Assembly: GCA_014647935.1 (NCBI GenBank)
Contig: BMQD01000004.1
Span: 144,155-208,154, forward strand
Length of the DNA: 64,000 nucleotides
DNA from: Planomonospora parontospora
Lineage (GTDB): Bacteria > Actinomycetota > Actinomycetes > Streptosporangiales > Streptosporangiaceae
Reading direction: 5' to 3'
Positions within the stretch are counted from its first letter, which is position 1. The number at the start of each line of letters is the position of its first letter. Made by a program: the position numbers and the translations under genes. Below the pieces are notes generated by a model. It had not been told where the DNA came from. It saw nothing but the letters and a program-made list of their open reading frames with translations, and did no database searches. Shown in pieces: positions 24,601 to 34,653 of the stretch.

Positions 24601-25793
24601 GCCAGGACGGGCCTGCGGAACGGGAGGCGGACGGTCAGCGGGAGCGCGGCGAGGCCGAGCGCGAGCGGGAGCCGTACCAGCGCGTCGAACTTGTGCAGGT
24701 TGCGGAAGGGCGCGAGCGGGCCGTCCAGCAGCGCCCGCACCTGGTCGGTCCAGGGGTGGGCCAGCGCGTCGGCGTGGCCGAAGGAGATGACCGCGACCCC
24801 GGCGAGCGCGGTCAGCGCGAGGAAGGAGCGCTCGGGAGTGGTGCGGGCGGCGAGGCCCGCGGCGCCGAGCCCGGCGGCGAGCGCGGTGGCCGCGATCAGC
24901 CACGGCGCGGTGGCCTGCTCGAACGCGGCGGGCAGCCACGGGCTGCCGTCCACCGGCAGGAACGCCATCCAGCCGGAGGTGCCGCGCAGGATGTTGAGCA
25001 GCGAGGTGACGCCGGTGGTGGCCGAGGCGGTCTCGATGAACGGCAGGAAGGAGAAGATGTAGCTGCCCATCACCAGCAGCGGCACCAGCCACCACAGGGA
25101 CACCGCGCCGACGCACGCCAGCCACCAGGCCAGCAGCCTGCGCCTGCGCGGCCCTCCGCGGCGGGTGAGCAGGTACAGCAGCGGGACGGCCAGCACGGCC
25201 AGCTCGGCCACCGCGTTGATCCCGCCGGCGAACAGGAACGCCAGCGCCGACAGGGCCGCCGCCCGGCGCGGGCTCACGTCCCCTGAGGCGGCGCGCACCA
25301 GCGGCAGCATGATCCACGGCAGTACGGCGCTCGGCTGGAACTCCGAGGAGTTGATCCCGATCAGCGCGACCGCGTGCGGGGCCAGCGCGTAGGCGAGGCC
25401 GGCCAGGATCCGGGTCGCGGGCGTGCCGACGCCCATCGCCCGGGCCAGCCGTTCCACGCCCAGGAAGGCGGCGCACAGCACGGCGGTCATCCACAGGCGC
25501 TGGATGTTCCACGGCGGCATGTCCAGCGCCTCGAAGAGGGCGTAGAACGGGCCCATCGGGAAGAAGTAGCCGTGCGCCTGGTTCTGCAGGTGGCCGAAGA
25601 ACGCCCCGTCCCACAGGTGCACCGCCCTCGACAGGAAGCCCAGCGGGTTGAGCGCCATGTCGAGCTTGGTCTCGGAGATGATCCGGCCGGGCGAGGTGTT
25701 GAACGCGACGGCGCCCAGCAGCAGGCAGCCCGCCAGCAGGCGCAGCCGGTGCCGCATCCGGGCGGAGGCGGCGGCCGTGCTGTCAGGGGTCAT
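21654..25793 (-). CDS. aftD: AftD-type alpha-(1->3)-arabinofuranosyltransferase
   Basis: About 1379 residues, matching the AftD family in size and plan: a GT-C membrane domain (about 10-440; SETKLDMALNPLGFL and WDGAFFGHLQNQAHGYFFPMG after helix 1), a long extracytoplasmic part, and C-terminal helices (about 1190-1340). Two F5/8C-like carbohydrate-binding modules are visible near residues 705 (DGDHRTSW) and 948 (DGDLSTLW). AftD uses polyprenyl-phosphoryl-arabinose to branch cell-wall arabinan. The start is uncertain: ATG at 25793 gives no overlap with the upstream GT4 gene, while GTG at 25832 overlaps it by 20 bp; neither has a strong ribosome site. The DUF3068 gene overlaps its stop. Confidence 0.88.
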   Translation of the reverse strand: MTPDSTAAASARMRHRLRLLAGCLLLGAVAFNTSPGRIISETKLDMALNPLGFLSRAVHLWDGAFFGHLQNQAHGYFFPMGPFYALFEALDMPPWNIQRLWMTAVLCAAFLGVERLARAMGVGTPATRILAGLAYALAPHAVALIGINSSEFQPSAVLPWIMLPLVRAASGDVSPRRAAALSALAFLFAGGINAVAELAVLAVPLLYLLTRRGGPRRRRLLAWWLACVGAVSLWWLVPLLVMGSYIFSFLPFIETASATTGVTSLLNILRGTSGWMAFLPVDGSPWLPAAFEQATAPWLIAATALAAGLGAAGLAARTTPERSFLALTALAGVAVISFGHADALAHPWTDQVRALLDGPLAPFRNLHKFDALVRLPLALGLAALPLTVRLPFRRPVLAGLSGVVVLAAVPVASAGVTPQGAFAELPAYWRQAADWLNERTGDGMVLAVPGSRRGEYVWGRPIDEPMQSLLTVRWATHTNVPWGSPGLARLLQAVDERFATGKGSPGLTSALRRIGVTYLLVRNDLARGTLGTAWPARVHETLEESTGLRRVASFGPQAGTETHPTASGWLDQSYPALEVYAVPDPAPTAGTVPRQGAVRVTGAPEAVLSLAEEGLLTDDRPVLVGDEPGARALPARDTVATDTLRRREIVFGDLRRSGTATLTEGQAPRRDTASDLVDPAWQGSTATADHSGVADVLASSAESDVTAIGAHRDPGRQPYAAVDGDHRTSWRSDGWNGMVGQWLEVRFVEGIEIPRITVAFEKAVGPPVAEISVETAAGTRRVPVRETSDPQAVDPPPGRSSWLRIRVTGVARGEGMSVGNRVGISEITVPGVRAGRRITVPPAAERDPGTVLLTRQGSASACMRGVKTWTCAPHLEVLGEDGYGFNREFTVRTGGPRAVTGRTVLTDPVAARRLTTLPRVFPRVTASSTATDHPAVIGRAAMDGDLSTLWYAHPADRNPTLTVELGRKTVISQLRVLFPDSYLGRPPVRVTVRGGGRTVRAWTGAEGRITFTPLRADRLEITFTSSAARQIEVAEVGIPGVRKLGSLASFPIRLPCGFGPALTVNGNAVPTEIVTGTLDDVLNGRPLGYRSCAPVELAAGPARVSAAHTDAFRIESVLLRAPETAAARGADAAPVGTETWGPAERRVRISTSEPSYLVVNENFNRGWKAYLDGEPLVPVRLDGWRQAWEAPAATGVVTMRYEPDAAYRAALLGGLVLVLLVAAAALVPARRTARHPAGTAPAAVRAAWAWGLAPLLGLWTGGFAGAVIVCAALGLHAWLDRVARARHARSGPLPGVAAAVTAPWASVVLLGLAGASFAAGRALGHFDESALLGAVPQVLCLVGIGWLLAAVPAREGVPGERHPQPVAAVRRPERLTVGL

Positions 25794-25812
25794 CGGGAGG
25801 TCACCGCGGGGC

Positions 25813-27159
25813 TCACGCAGGGTCGGTCTCACTTACGGCGAGACGGAGGTCGGGGGCTCCGGCCTGCGGGCGGCCCGCGGACCGGCGTCGACGGTCAGCT
25901 ATGGAGAGATCTGTGGTGATAAGTCTGGTTATCGTAGCGCCGGTCCGCCCCCAGGTGAACTCCCCCGCCCAGGCCCGGCACGCCCGCTGGATCTCCGCCC
26001 GCCGCGCCGGGTCGGACAGCTCCCGGATCGCCCGCTCGACCGCGGCCGCCAGCGTCTCCCCGTCCCGGACCAGCCAGCCGGTCTCCCCGTCGCGGACCGA
26101 GTCGCGCAGACCCGCGACGTCGTAGGCGACCGTGGGCACGCCGAAGGCCGCCGCCTCGATCACCGTCAGGCCCCAGCCCTCGAACTCCGAGGCCGTCACG
26201 TTCAGCAGGGCCGAGCTCAGCACGGCGTTCTTGTCCGGCTCGGAGAGGAAGCCGTGCAGGTGGACGCGGTCGGCGACGCCCCGCTCGGCGGCGAACGCGG
26301 CCAGCGCGCCGGACTCCGGTCCCCGCCCGACGACGTGCACGTGCAGGCCGGGACGGCTCTCCCCGAGTTCGGCGGCGAGACCGACCACGCGCTCGACGCG
26401 CTTGTGGCCGACCAGCCGGCCCAGGTAGACCACGGCCGGGTCCCCCGGCACGGTCCGCTGCGTGACGGGCCGGACCGCCGGGCCGCCGTTGGGCACGACC
26501 TGGATCGGGGCCGTCCAGCGCAGCCTGGCGCGCAGGTCGTCCCGGGAGGACTCGGAGACGGTGACCGTCGTGCGGCGGCGGTAGAGCAGGCGGGCCACCG
26601 GCCCCTCGATGAAGCAGCCGATCCTGGCCAGCCAGGCGGGGAAGAACGCGTAGAACTGCCGGTCGTGGACGTGGTGCACCAGGCAGATGACCGAGGTACG
26701 GCGGCGCACGACGAGCGGGGAGAAGAACGGGATGCCGTTCATCGAGTCGATGACGACGTCGAAGGAGCGGCGCCGCAGCAGCAGCCAGAGCGGGACGAGC
26801 AGGTAGACCAGGTAGCGGTTGCCCATCCGGTGCAGCGTGATGCCGTCGAGGTGCTCGCTCCCGGCCTGGCCGGGTTCCCGGCTGGTCGCGAAGTGCACCG
26901 TCGCGCCCTGGGCGACCAGGTGGCGGCTGACCTGCCAGGCGTACTCCTCCGCGCCGCCCGCCACCGACTGCCGCGGCTCCCGGAAGTTCAGCACCGCCAC
27001 CCTGACGCCCTCCAGCGGGGCCGCGGCGGCCTCCCCCGTCCCGCCCCCGGCCTCCGTCCCGCCGGCCTCCAGGCTCAGCCGGGGCCGCGGTGCGGCCGGC
27101 GGGTACGACGCGGCCGGCCGGTACGGCGCGGCGGCCGCCTTCCCACGGGATAGGACCAC
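25813..27159 (-). CDS. GT4 family glycosyltransferase
   Basis: 448 residues, GT-B fold. An Ala/Pro-rich N-terminus (about 1-45) precedes the acceptor domain (NFREPRQSVAGGAEEYAWQV) and the nucleotide-sugar domain with VVYLGRLVGHKRVERVV and the E-x7-E motif SEFEGWGLTVIEAAAFGVP. The GTG at 27159 is preferred because GGAGGAGAG lies just upstream; the next upstream GTG lacks one. It lies between the DUF2613 peptide gene and aftD on the same strand, so a mannosyl or similar transfer on the arabinan or a lipid carrier is plausible. Donor and acceptor are unknown. Confidence 0.88.
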   Translation of the reverse strand: MVLSRGKAAAAPYRPAASYPPAAPRPRLSLEAGGTEAGGGTGEAAAAPLEGVRVAVLNFREPRQSVAGGAEEYAWQVSRHLVAQGATVHFATSREPGQAGSEHLDGITLHRMGNRYLVYLLVPLWLLLRRRSFDVVIDSMNGIPFFSPLVVRRRTSVICLVHHVHDRQFYAFFPAWLARIGCFIEGPVARLLYRRRTTVTVSESSRDDLRARLRWTAPIQVVPNGGPAVRPVTQRTVPGDPAVVYLGRLVGHKRVERVVGLAAELGESRPGLHVHVVGRGPESGALAAFAAERGVADRVHLHGFLSEPDKNAVLSSALLNVTASEFEGWGLTVIEAAAFGVPTVAYDVAGLRDSVRDGETGWLVRDGETLAAAVERAIRELSDPARRAEIQRACRAWAGEFTWGRTGATITRLITTDLSIADRRRRSAGRPQAGAPDLRLAVSETDPA

Positions 27160-27194
27160 GATCTCTCCTCCACTCCGTGCTCCGCGCACGGCCG

Positions 27195-27258
27195 GATCAG
27201 GGCATGGCGAAGCCAGGCCCCGAGCTGATCAGGGCATGACGAGGTCAGGCCCCGAGCT
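27195..27258. repeat. Tandem 32-bp repeat, two copies
   Basis: Two head-to-tail 32-bp units starting GATCAGGGCATG (27195-27226 and 27227-27258) differ at three positions; a third copy starts as GATCA and then diverges. They lie in the leader between the DUF2613 gene and the GT4 start, on the transcribed region of the operon. Possible leader structure or a remnant of slippage. Confidence 0.8.
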
Positions 27259-27300
27259 GATCACTGATGTCCGGCCCCGCCTGGCCGGTGAAGAGGTGCC

Positions 27301-27327
27301 CTCGGGGGCCGCCGGACGGCCCCCGAG
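27301..27327 (-). terminator. Terminator-like hairpin after DUF2613 gene
   Basis: Perfect 10-bp arms CTCGGGGGCC / GGCCCCCGAG with a 7-nt loop, beginning 2 bp after the stop codon of the 43-residue gene. No T-run. It would limit read-through from the upstream genes into the GT4/aftD segment. Confidence 0.6.
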
Positions 27328-27328
27328 T

Positions 27329-27460
27329 TCACTTGTCGCCGTAGTTGTACAGCGGCCTGTTGGGCGGCTCCGGCGTGGGCGCGGCCACGTTGACTACTGC
27401 CACGGAGGCACCGACCGCAAGGACCGCTCCGACGGCCAGTGCTGCGAGCACGCGTATCAC
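27329..27460 (-). CDS. DUF2613-like small secreted/membrane peptide
   Basis: 43 residues, start GTG at 27460 with GAGGGAG upstream: one hydrophobic segment (IRVLAALAVGAVLAVGASVA) then a Pro-rich tail ending PLYNYGDK. Length, single helix and the terminal Y-G-x-basic pattern match the DUF2613 small proteins, one of which (Rv0236A) lies next to aftD in mycobacteria. Here it is also on the aftD strand, one gene upstream of the GT4-aftD pair. It may be an accessory subunit of AftD or the arabinan machinery; function is unknown. It is too short for most default gene finders. Confidence 0.75.
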   Translation of the reverse strand: MIRVLAALAVGAVLAVGASVAVVNVAAPTPEPPNRPLYNYGDK

Positions 27461-27593
27461 TGGGCTCTCCCTCACAGATTCGGACAGTGTGCCGAGAGTA
27501 GAACGTGATTCATCTCATAAGCCATAGGCTTAGTAAAACCGTGACAAAGCAAGTTACCCTCCGGTACGCCTTCCGGTCCCACGTATCTCCAGG

Positions 27594-29420
27594 TCAGGAG
27601 GGGCAATCGAGGCGGAGGAGACGGAGCTCCCGACCCTGGAAAACGGGCGCGCCATCCTGGAACGCGTTCTCGGAAGAGTGTTCGAGAACGTATCGCACCC
27701 CGAGCCCGGCCAGGGCCGCGGCCCGTCGCTCCGGGTCACCGCGCAGCACCGCCCCGACCCGGACGGCCAGCGGGTCCTCCGCCGCCACCCGGATCCGGCC
27801 GCCGCCGGGCAACCCCACCAGCAGCTCGTCGTTCCAGACCACCCGCCGCGCGAACAGCTTGGTCGCCGGGTCCAGGACCACCCGCCCGCCGTTCCAGGCG
27901 AACGCCCGGTGCGCCCCCCAGGGCAGCGAGAGCAGCGCCCCCGGGACCGGGTCGGCGTTCACGATCGCCTGGACCCGCCGCCACTCCTCCGGATAGCCGA
28001 CGGCCTCCAGCCGGCCGAACGCCCCCAGCGCGAGGGTGGGCAGCACCAGCACCGGCACCGCCACCGCGACGGCGGTGACAGCGGCGGTGGCGGCCCGGGA
28101 GGCGAGCAGCCGTACGGCCGACGCCAGGCCGAGGGCCTGCAGCAGGGCGAACGGGGCCAGGTAGAGCTGGCCGTCGCGGAGCGGCCCGAACCCCGGCCAC
28201 CAGCCCACCAGCGCCTTCAGCACCCCGGGCGCGAGGGCCCCCAGGCACGCGACGCCCAGCCCGGCCACCGCCGCCCCGGCCAGCCCCGCCCGGTACGGCG
28301 GGGCCCCGCGGCCCTGCGTTCCGGCCGAGGAGCTCCTGACCCGGGACTCCGGCGGCCCCGGGGAGAGCGCCTGAGTCCGGGACCCCGGCGGCCCGGCCTC
28401 CGATGCTTCCGCGGCGGAGGCCGGCGGCCCGTCACCACGGAGCCGTACGAAGCCCCAGACGGCGACCCCGGCCAGCAGCAGCCGCACGCCCGCCGACCAC
28501 CAGGACTCCTGACCGGGCACCACCGCGTGCGCGTTCCAGATCCCGCCCAGTCCGAGCAGGCTGCCCACCACGCCGAGCGGGCCGTCCGCGCGGGCCGCGA
28601 ACGCGTCCACCCCGGCGGGGTCGGTCGTGGCCCCGCTGAGCAGGGCGGGCACCAGCCACGGCAGGCTCAGCACGCCCAGGACGAGCGCCGCCTCCCCCGC
28701 CCTGCGGGCCCGCTTCGCCGCACCGGACGACCGGAGCGGCGCACCACCCTGCGCACCGCCCGCACCATCCGCACCGCCCGGAGAGCTCGGAGAGCTCGCA
28801 CCGCCCGGAGAGCTCGGAGAGCTCGCACCGCCCGGAGAGCCCGGAGAGCCCGCACCGCCCGGAGAGCCCGGAGAGCCCGCACCGCCGGGCAGCGTCACGG
28901 CGGTGGCGAGGACGACCAGCGCCGAGACCAGCATGGCCTGGAAACCGCCGACGGCCGCCGGGAGCAGGGCCGCCGCGAGCCGCAGCCGCCCGCCGAGCAC
29001 CACCGCCCGCACCGCCCAGGGCAGCCCGGCCACGCCCAGCAGCAGCGCCCACTGACCGAGCAGCAGCCGCTGGGCGAGATAGGCGTTCCAGGCGTAGAAG
29101 GCCGCGGCGGCCAGGCGCGGACCGAGCCGCCCGGACGGCACGAGCGCGGCCGCCCCCGACGCGGCCAGCACGAAGATCCCGAGCAGGAGCGCCTTCTGCA
29201 CCGCCTGCCCGGGCAGCACCGCCGACAGCAGCGCGACCACCAGGTCGCTGGGCACGGCCCGGGGGAAGCCCTGCCCCGGAAGGGCGAGCGGCGGATCCGG
29301 GACGAACACCATGTCGTAGCGGAGCACGAACCCCGGGCCGAGGGCGGGCCCCAGCGCCAGCAGCCCGAGCAGCAGCCCGAGCAGCGCCGGCGCCAGCGTT
29401 TTAGCCCGATCTGTCCGCAT
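27594..29420 (-). CDS. Polytopic membrane protein with in-frame 9-residue repeats
   Basis: 608 residues with about twelve helices. The first loop reads GFVLRYDMVFVPDPPLALPGQGFPRAVPSD, with an acidic residue where GT-C transferases place theirs, and WNAYLAQRLLLGQWALLLG follows. Between helices, about residues 180-232, is a Gly/Ser/Pro-rich stretch encoded by a 27-bp tandem repeat. The C-terminal soluble part (about 500-608) resembles the periplasmic ends of AftD-like proteins only in layout. Start ATG at 29420 (MRTDRAKT) has a weak ribosome site. First gene on the strand leading to DUF2613, GT4 and aftD. Function inferred as glycan-related membrane enzyme; family not named. Confidence 0.7.
   Translation of the reverse strand: MRTDRAKTLAPALLGLLLGLLALGPALGPGFVLRYDMVFVPDPPLALPGQGFPRAVPSDLVVALLSAVLPGQAVQKALLLGIFVLAASGAAALVPSGRLGPRLAAAAFYAWNAYLAQRLLLGQWALLLGVAGLPWAVRAVVLGGRLRLAAALLPAAVGGFQAMLVSALVVLATAVTLPGGAGSPGSPGGAGSPGSPGGASSPSSPGGASSPSSPGGADGAGGAQGGAPLRSSGAAKRARRAGEAALVLGVLSLPWLVPALLSGATTDPAGVDAFAARADGPLGVVGSLLGLGGIWNAHAVVPGQESWWSAGVRLLLAGVAVWGFVRLRGDGPPASAAEASEAGPPGSRTQALSPGPPESRVRSSSAGTQGRGAPPYRAGLAGAAVAGLGVACLGALAPGVLKALVGWWPGFGPLRDGQLYLAPFALLQALGLASAVRLLASRAATAAVTAVAVAVPVLVLPTLALGAFGRLEAVGYPEEWRRVQAIVNADPVPGALLSLPWGAHRAFAWNGGRVVLDPATKLFARRVVWNDELLVGLPGGGRIRVAAEDPLAVRVGAVLRGDPERRAAALAGLGVRYVLEHSSENAFQDGAPVFQGRELRLLRLDCPS
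28771..28878. repeat. 27-bp minisatellite, four copies, in coding sequence
   Basis: Four consecutive 27-bp units beginning GCACCGCCCGGAGAG. Copies 1-2 are identical (with CTCGGAGAGCTC) and copies 3-4 are identical (CCCGGAGAGCCC). On the coding strand they give GGASSPSSP twice and GGAGSPGSP twice. Copy number can change without a frameshift, so the loop length of this membrane protein may vary between strains. Confidence 0.9.
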
Positions 29421-29506
29421 ATCGCCAGACCTTACGGCAGCCCCGGCAACGTCCGCAGAGGCCGCCGACACCGGTGGTACCGGCACCGGTGTCGGCGCCT
29501 CCGGGT

Positions 29507-31780
<2,274 letters not shown>

Positions 31781-31806
31781 GACAGCCTCCAGAAACGGTT
31801 CAGTAG

Positions 31807-31821
31807 CAGAACCATATTCTA
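31807..31821. promoter_or_regulatory. AGAAT...GTTCTG operator candidate, copy 1
   Basis: On the minus strand this reads TAGAATATGGTTCTG: arms AGAA and TTCT around a 5-bp centre. It is 27-41 nt upstream of the acyl-CoA dehydrogenase start and identical at 12 of 15 positions to the box at 33048, which precedes the acyl-CoA ligase. The spacing is one base longer than the KstR-like boxes at 3423 and 12473. Confidence 0.55.
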
Positions 31822-31834
31822 GAAGGTGCTTCCA

Positions 31835-32944
31835 TCACAACGCGCGGACGCTCGTCACCAGAGGCGCGATGTCCGCCCACAACCGCTTGCGGCCGTCCGG
31901 TACGGTCACCAGGAACACGGCCGGCTCGGCCCGGCGGGTCTCCAGCAGCGCGAGCGCCGCCTGCGAGCTGCGCCGGACACTACCGAGCTCGTAGTCGACG
32001 CGGTAGCCGAGCACCCAGCCCCGGCCCGCGGCGGGCCGCTGCGAGGCGGTCCACGCGACCCGGGCGCCCGGCGGATAGTGGTTGCGCAGGGCCCACCGCA
32101 CCGCGCTCAGCGCCGCGGCGCGGAAACCGGCGTCGGTCCGCGGCCCGGTCCACGGCGTCCTGCCGGGCAGCGGGAGCGAGACGGCCAGCGTGCGCGGCAG
32201 ACGTGTCCCGCCCACCCGCTGACCCGCGGCGAACGGCGGCACCGGCCCGTCCGCCCACGGCCGCCCCAGCCTGACGTAGGTGATCCCGCTCCCCTGGTCG
32301 ACGACCGCGCCGACCACCGGGCTCGCCCTGCCGGGCAGCGCCGCCAGGGGCTTGGACCTCGGCGGTTTCGGGAGCCTCGGCCGGACCGCCGCCGCGGGGG
32401 ACGCGCTCGGCGGGGCGGAGGCGGCCGTCGGCGCCGCGTCCGGGACGGGCTGGCGCAGCGGCACCGGGTCGGCGGGCTCGTCGCCGGAGAACAGGGCGAA
32501 GACCGAGAAGATCGCCAGGACCGTCACGACGGCGGCCCCGGCGCTGTAGACCAGCCTGATCGGGATGTCGGCGATCCGCGCCCCCAGCCCGCGCCGGAGG
32601 ACCCGCCCGGCGGGCGGAGCCCCGAGGCGGAACGGCCCGGCGGCGTCACCGGAGTCACTCGAACCACCCGAACCACCGGAGTCACGGGAGTCACCGGAAC
32701 CACCCGCGTCGCCGGCGTCGTCACCGCCGGACGCGGCCTTCGCGGGTCCGGCGGGTTCCGGTCCCGGCCGGCCGGGACCGGACACCTGGACGTCCGCTCT
32801 CTCCTGCGGCCGCCGGGGCACGCGCGGGGTGACGACCGGGTCCCCGTCCGGGCGGACGACGGGCATGGGCGTGGTGGGCGCCTCGTAGGACGGGACCCGC
32901 CCGTCCCGAGAGCGTCCGGAGGAGGTGCCGTCAGCGTCCGCCAT
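31835..32944 (-). CDS. Single-pass membrane protein with disordered N-terminus
   Basis: 369 residues from the ATG at 32944 (MADADGTSSGRSRDG). Residues about 1-115 are disordered, including a Gly/Ser/Asp repeat (GGSGDSRDSGGSGGSSDSGD). A transmembrane helix at about 138-160 leads to a Pro-rich stalk and an extracytoplasmic domain (about 215-369) ending with a conserved-looking FLVTVPDGRKRLW block. The topology is that of actinobacterial anchored extracytoplasmic proteins of unknown function. It lies between two acyl-CoA genes, ending 14 bp before the operator of the dehydrogenase; no metabolic link is evident. Confidence 0.72.
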   Translation of the reverse strand: MADADGTSSGRSRDGRVPSYEAPTTPMPVVRPDGDPVVTPRVPRRPQERADVQVSGPGRPGPEPAGPAKAASGGDDAGDAGGSGDSRDSGGSGGSSDSGDAAGPFRLGAPPAGRVLRRGLGARIADIPIRLVYSAGAAVVTVLAIFSVFALFSGDEPADPVPLRQPVPDAAPTAASAPPSASPAAAVRPRLPKPPRSKPLAALPGRASPVVGAVVDQGSGITYVRLGRPWADGPVPPFAAGQRVGGTRLPRTLAVSLPLPGRTPWTGPRTDAGFRAAALSAVRWALRNHYPPGARVAWTASQRPAAGRGWVLGYRVDYELGSVRRSSQAALALLETRRAEPAVFLVTVPDGRKRLWADIAPLVTSVRAL

Positions 32945-33047
32945 GGCCGCCAGATTACGTCGGCTGGGTGGCCGACACACCGTTTCCGACCACGCTTGTG
33001 CCGCGAGCACACGCCTCGCCGGAGGCGGCGACCCCCTCTTCCAACAC

Positions 33048-33062
33048 CAGAATCTAGTTCTG
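33048..33062. promoter_or_regulatory. AGAAT...GTTCTG operator candidate, copy 2, abutting start
   Basis: CAGAATCTAGTTCTG, arms CAGAA and TTCTG, ends one base before the ATG of the acyl-CoA ligase. TCTAGT inside it is placed like a -10 element about 6 nt before the ATG, which would give a leaderless transcript. A repressor bound here would block the promoter directly. Same motif as at 31807. Confidence 0.55.
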
Positions 33063-33063
33063 T

Positions 33064-34560
33064 ATGGTCGCGCTCATGAGGGGTTTCTACGAGATCGCCG
33101 CCGCCGACCCCGCCCGCGCCGCCGTCCTGGGAAGCACCGCTCCCGGCCGTGACGCCGTGCCGGTGACGTACGGCGACCTGCACGACCGGGTCAACCGCGT
33201 CTCCCACGGACTGCTCGCCCGCGGCGTCACCCCCGGGGACACCGTGGTGACGGTCCTGCCCAACGGCGTCGACGCGATCACGATGATGCTCGCGACCTAC
33301 CAGATCGGCGCCTACCTCGTCCCGGTGAACTGGCACTACACCGCCGAGGAGATCGGCTACATCGTCACCGACTGCGCGGCCCGCGTCGTGGTCGGCTGCG
33401 AGCGGTACGCCGACGCCGTACCGGGCGGTTACGAGGAGGTCGACGCGCTCGCCGCCGGCCGCCCCGCCGCCCCGCCCGCCGAGCGCCGGGCCGGATCGAT
33501 GATGCTCTACACCTCGGGCACCACCGGCAGGCCCAAGGGCGTGCGCAAGCGGCTGATCGAGGTCACCCCCGAGGAGCTCTTCCCCATCCTGGTCCGCAAG
33601 AGCTGGCGTCACTTCCGGCTGCCGCCCGACGGCGTCCACCTGGTCCTGTCGCAGCTCTACCACTCCGCCCCGTACGGCCAGGCCATGATGGCGCTGCAGT
33701 ACGGCCACTCGCTCGTGCTGACGGAGCGGTTCGACGCCGAGGAGGTCCTGGAGCTGGTCGAGCGGCACCGGGTGACGAACACGTTCATGGTGCCGACCAT
33801 GTTCCACCGGCTCCTGGCCCTGCCCGCCGAGGTCAGGGGGAAGTACGACCTGTCGTCCCTGACGCACCTCTACCACGGGGCCGCCCCCTGCCCGCCCGCC
33901 ACCAAGCAGGCGATGATCGACTGGCTCGGCCCGGTGCTGTGGGAGTACTACGGCTCGACCGAGGCCGCCGCGGTCACCATGGTCTCCTCCGCGGAGTGGC
34001 TGGCCAGGCCGGGCACGGTCGGCCGGGCGGTCGATGGCATGCGGTTCTCCGTCGTCGGCGAGGACGGCGAGGAGCTGCCCCCCGGAGAACCCGGCCTCGT
34101 CTACATCGGCGGCATCAACCGGTTCGAGTACCACCGGGACCCGGCCAAGACCGCCTCTTCGATGCTCGGCCGCCTCTACACCGCCGGCGACATCGGTTAC
34201 CTCGACTCCGACGGTTACCTGTTCCTCTGCGACCGGCGGACCGACCTGATCATCTCGGGCGGGGTGAACATCTACCCCGCCGAGGTGGAGGCGGTGCTCC
34301 TGGAGCACCCCGCGGTGGCGGACGTCGCGGTGATCGGCGTGCCGGACCCGGAATGGGGGCACAAGGTCGTCGCCCTCGTCCAGCCCGCGCCCGGTGCCGA
34401 ACCCGGCCCGGACCTGACCGCCGGCCTGCTGGCCCACTGCGCCGGCCGGCTCGCCAGGCTCAAGCACCCCCGGCTGATCGAGTATCGCGAGCGGCTCCCC
34501 CGCACGCCCACCGGCAAGCTCAGCCGAATCGGCGTGCGCGAGGCGTACCTGTCGTCCTGA
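33064..34560 (+). CDS. Acyl-CoA synthetase (FadD-like)
   Basis: 498-residue AMP-forming ligase. Motifs: [63 protein letters not shown] and the catalytic-lysine tail PTGKLSR. It is a clear paralogue of the enzyme at 1776. The ATG at 33064 has no leader Shine-Dalgarno and immediately follows the operator box, consistent with leaderless translation; an in-frame ATG at 33076 is the alternative and also lacks a ribosome site. Transcribed alone, divergent from the preceding membrane-protein gene. Acid substrate unknown, but co-regulation with the fused acyl-CoA dehydrogenase suggests the same pathway. Confidence 0.92.
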   Translation: MVALMRGFYEIAAADPARAAVLGSTAPGRDAVPVTYGDLHDRVNRVSHGLLARGVTPGDTVVTVLPNGVDAITMMLATYQIGAYLVPVNWHYTAEEIGYIVTDCAARVVVGCERYADAVPGGYEEVDALAAGRPAAPPAERRAGSMMLYTSGTTGRPKGVRKRLIEVTPEELFPILVRKSWRHFRLPPDGVHLVLSQLYHSAPYGQAMMALQYGHSLVLTERFDAEEVLELVERHRVTNTFMVPTMFHRLLALPAEVRGKYDLSSLTHLYHGAAPCPPATKQAMIDWLGPVLWEYYGSTEAAAVTMVSSAEWLARPGTVGRAVDGMRFSVVGEDGEELPPGEPGLVYIGGINRFEYHRDPAKTASSMLGRLYTAGDIGYLDSDGYLFLCDRRTDLIISGGVNIYPAEVEAVLLEHPAVADVAVIGVPDPEWGHKVVALVQPAPGAEPGPDLTAGLLAHCAGRLARLKHPRLIEYRERLPRTPTGKLSRIGVREAYLSS

Positions 34561-34653
34561 CCGGCCGTCCCGACCCTCCACGCTTTCCCGGCCCGGCGGG
34601 CGGCGGGCGGCGGAACCGTAATCTTTTCCCACGGGCCGGGAAGGTAGGCCCGC

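Noticed and set aside
20578-25614. A 1678-codon minus-strand frame covering aftD and the second DUF3068 gene.
   Set aside because: Only its 3' part (DUF3068 from 21657) is a real protein; the rest is out of frame with aftD and is low complexity.
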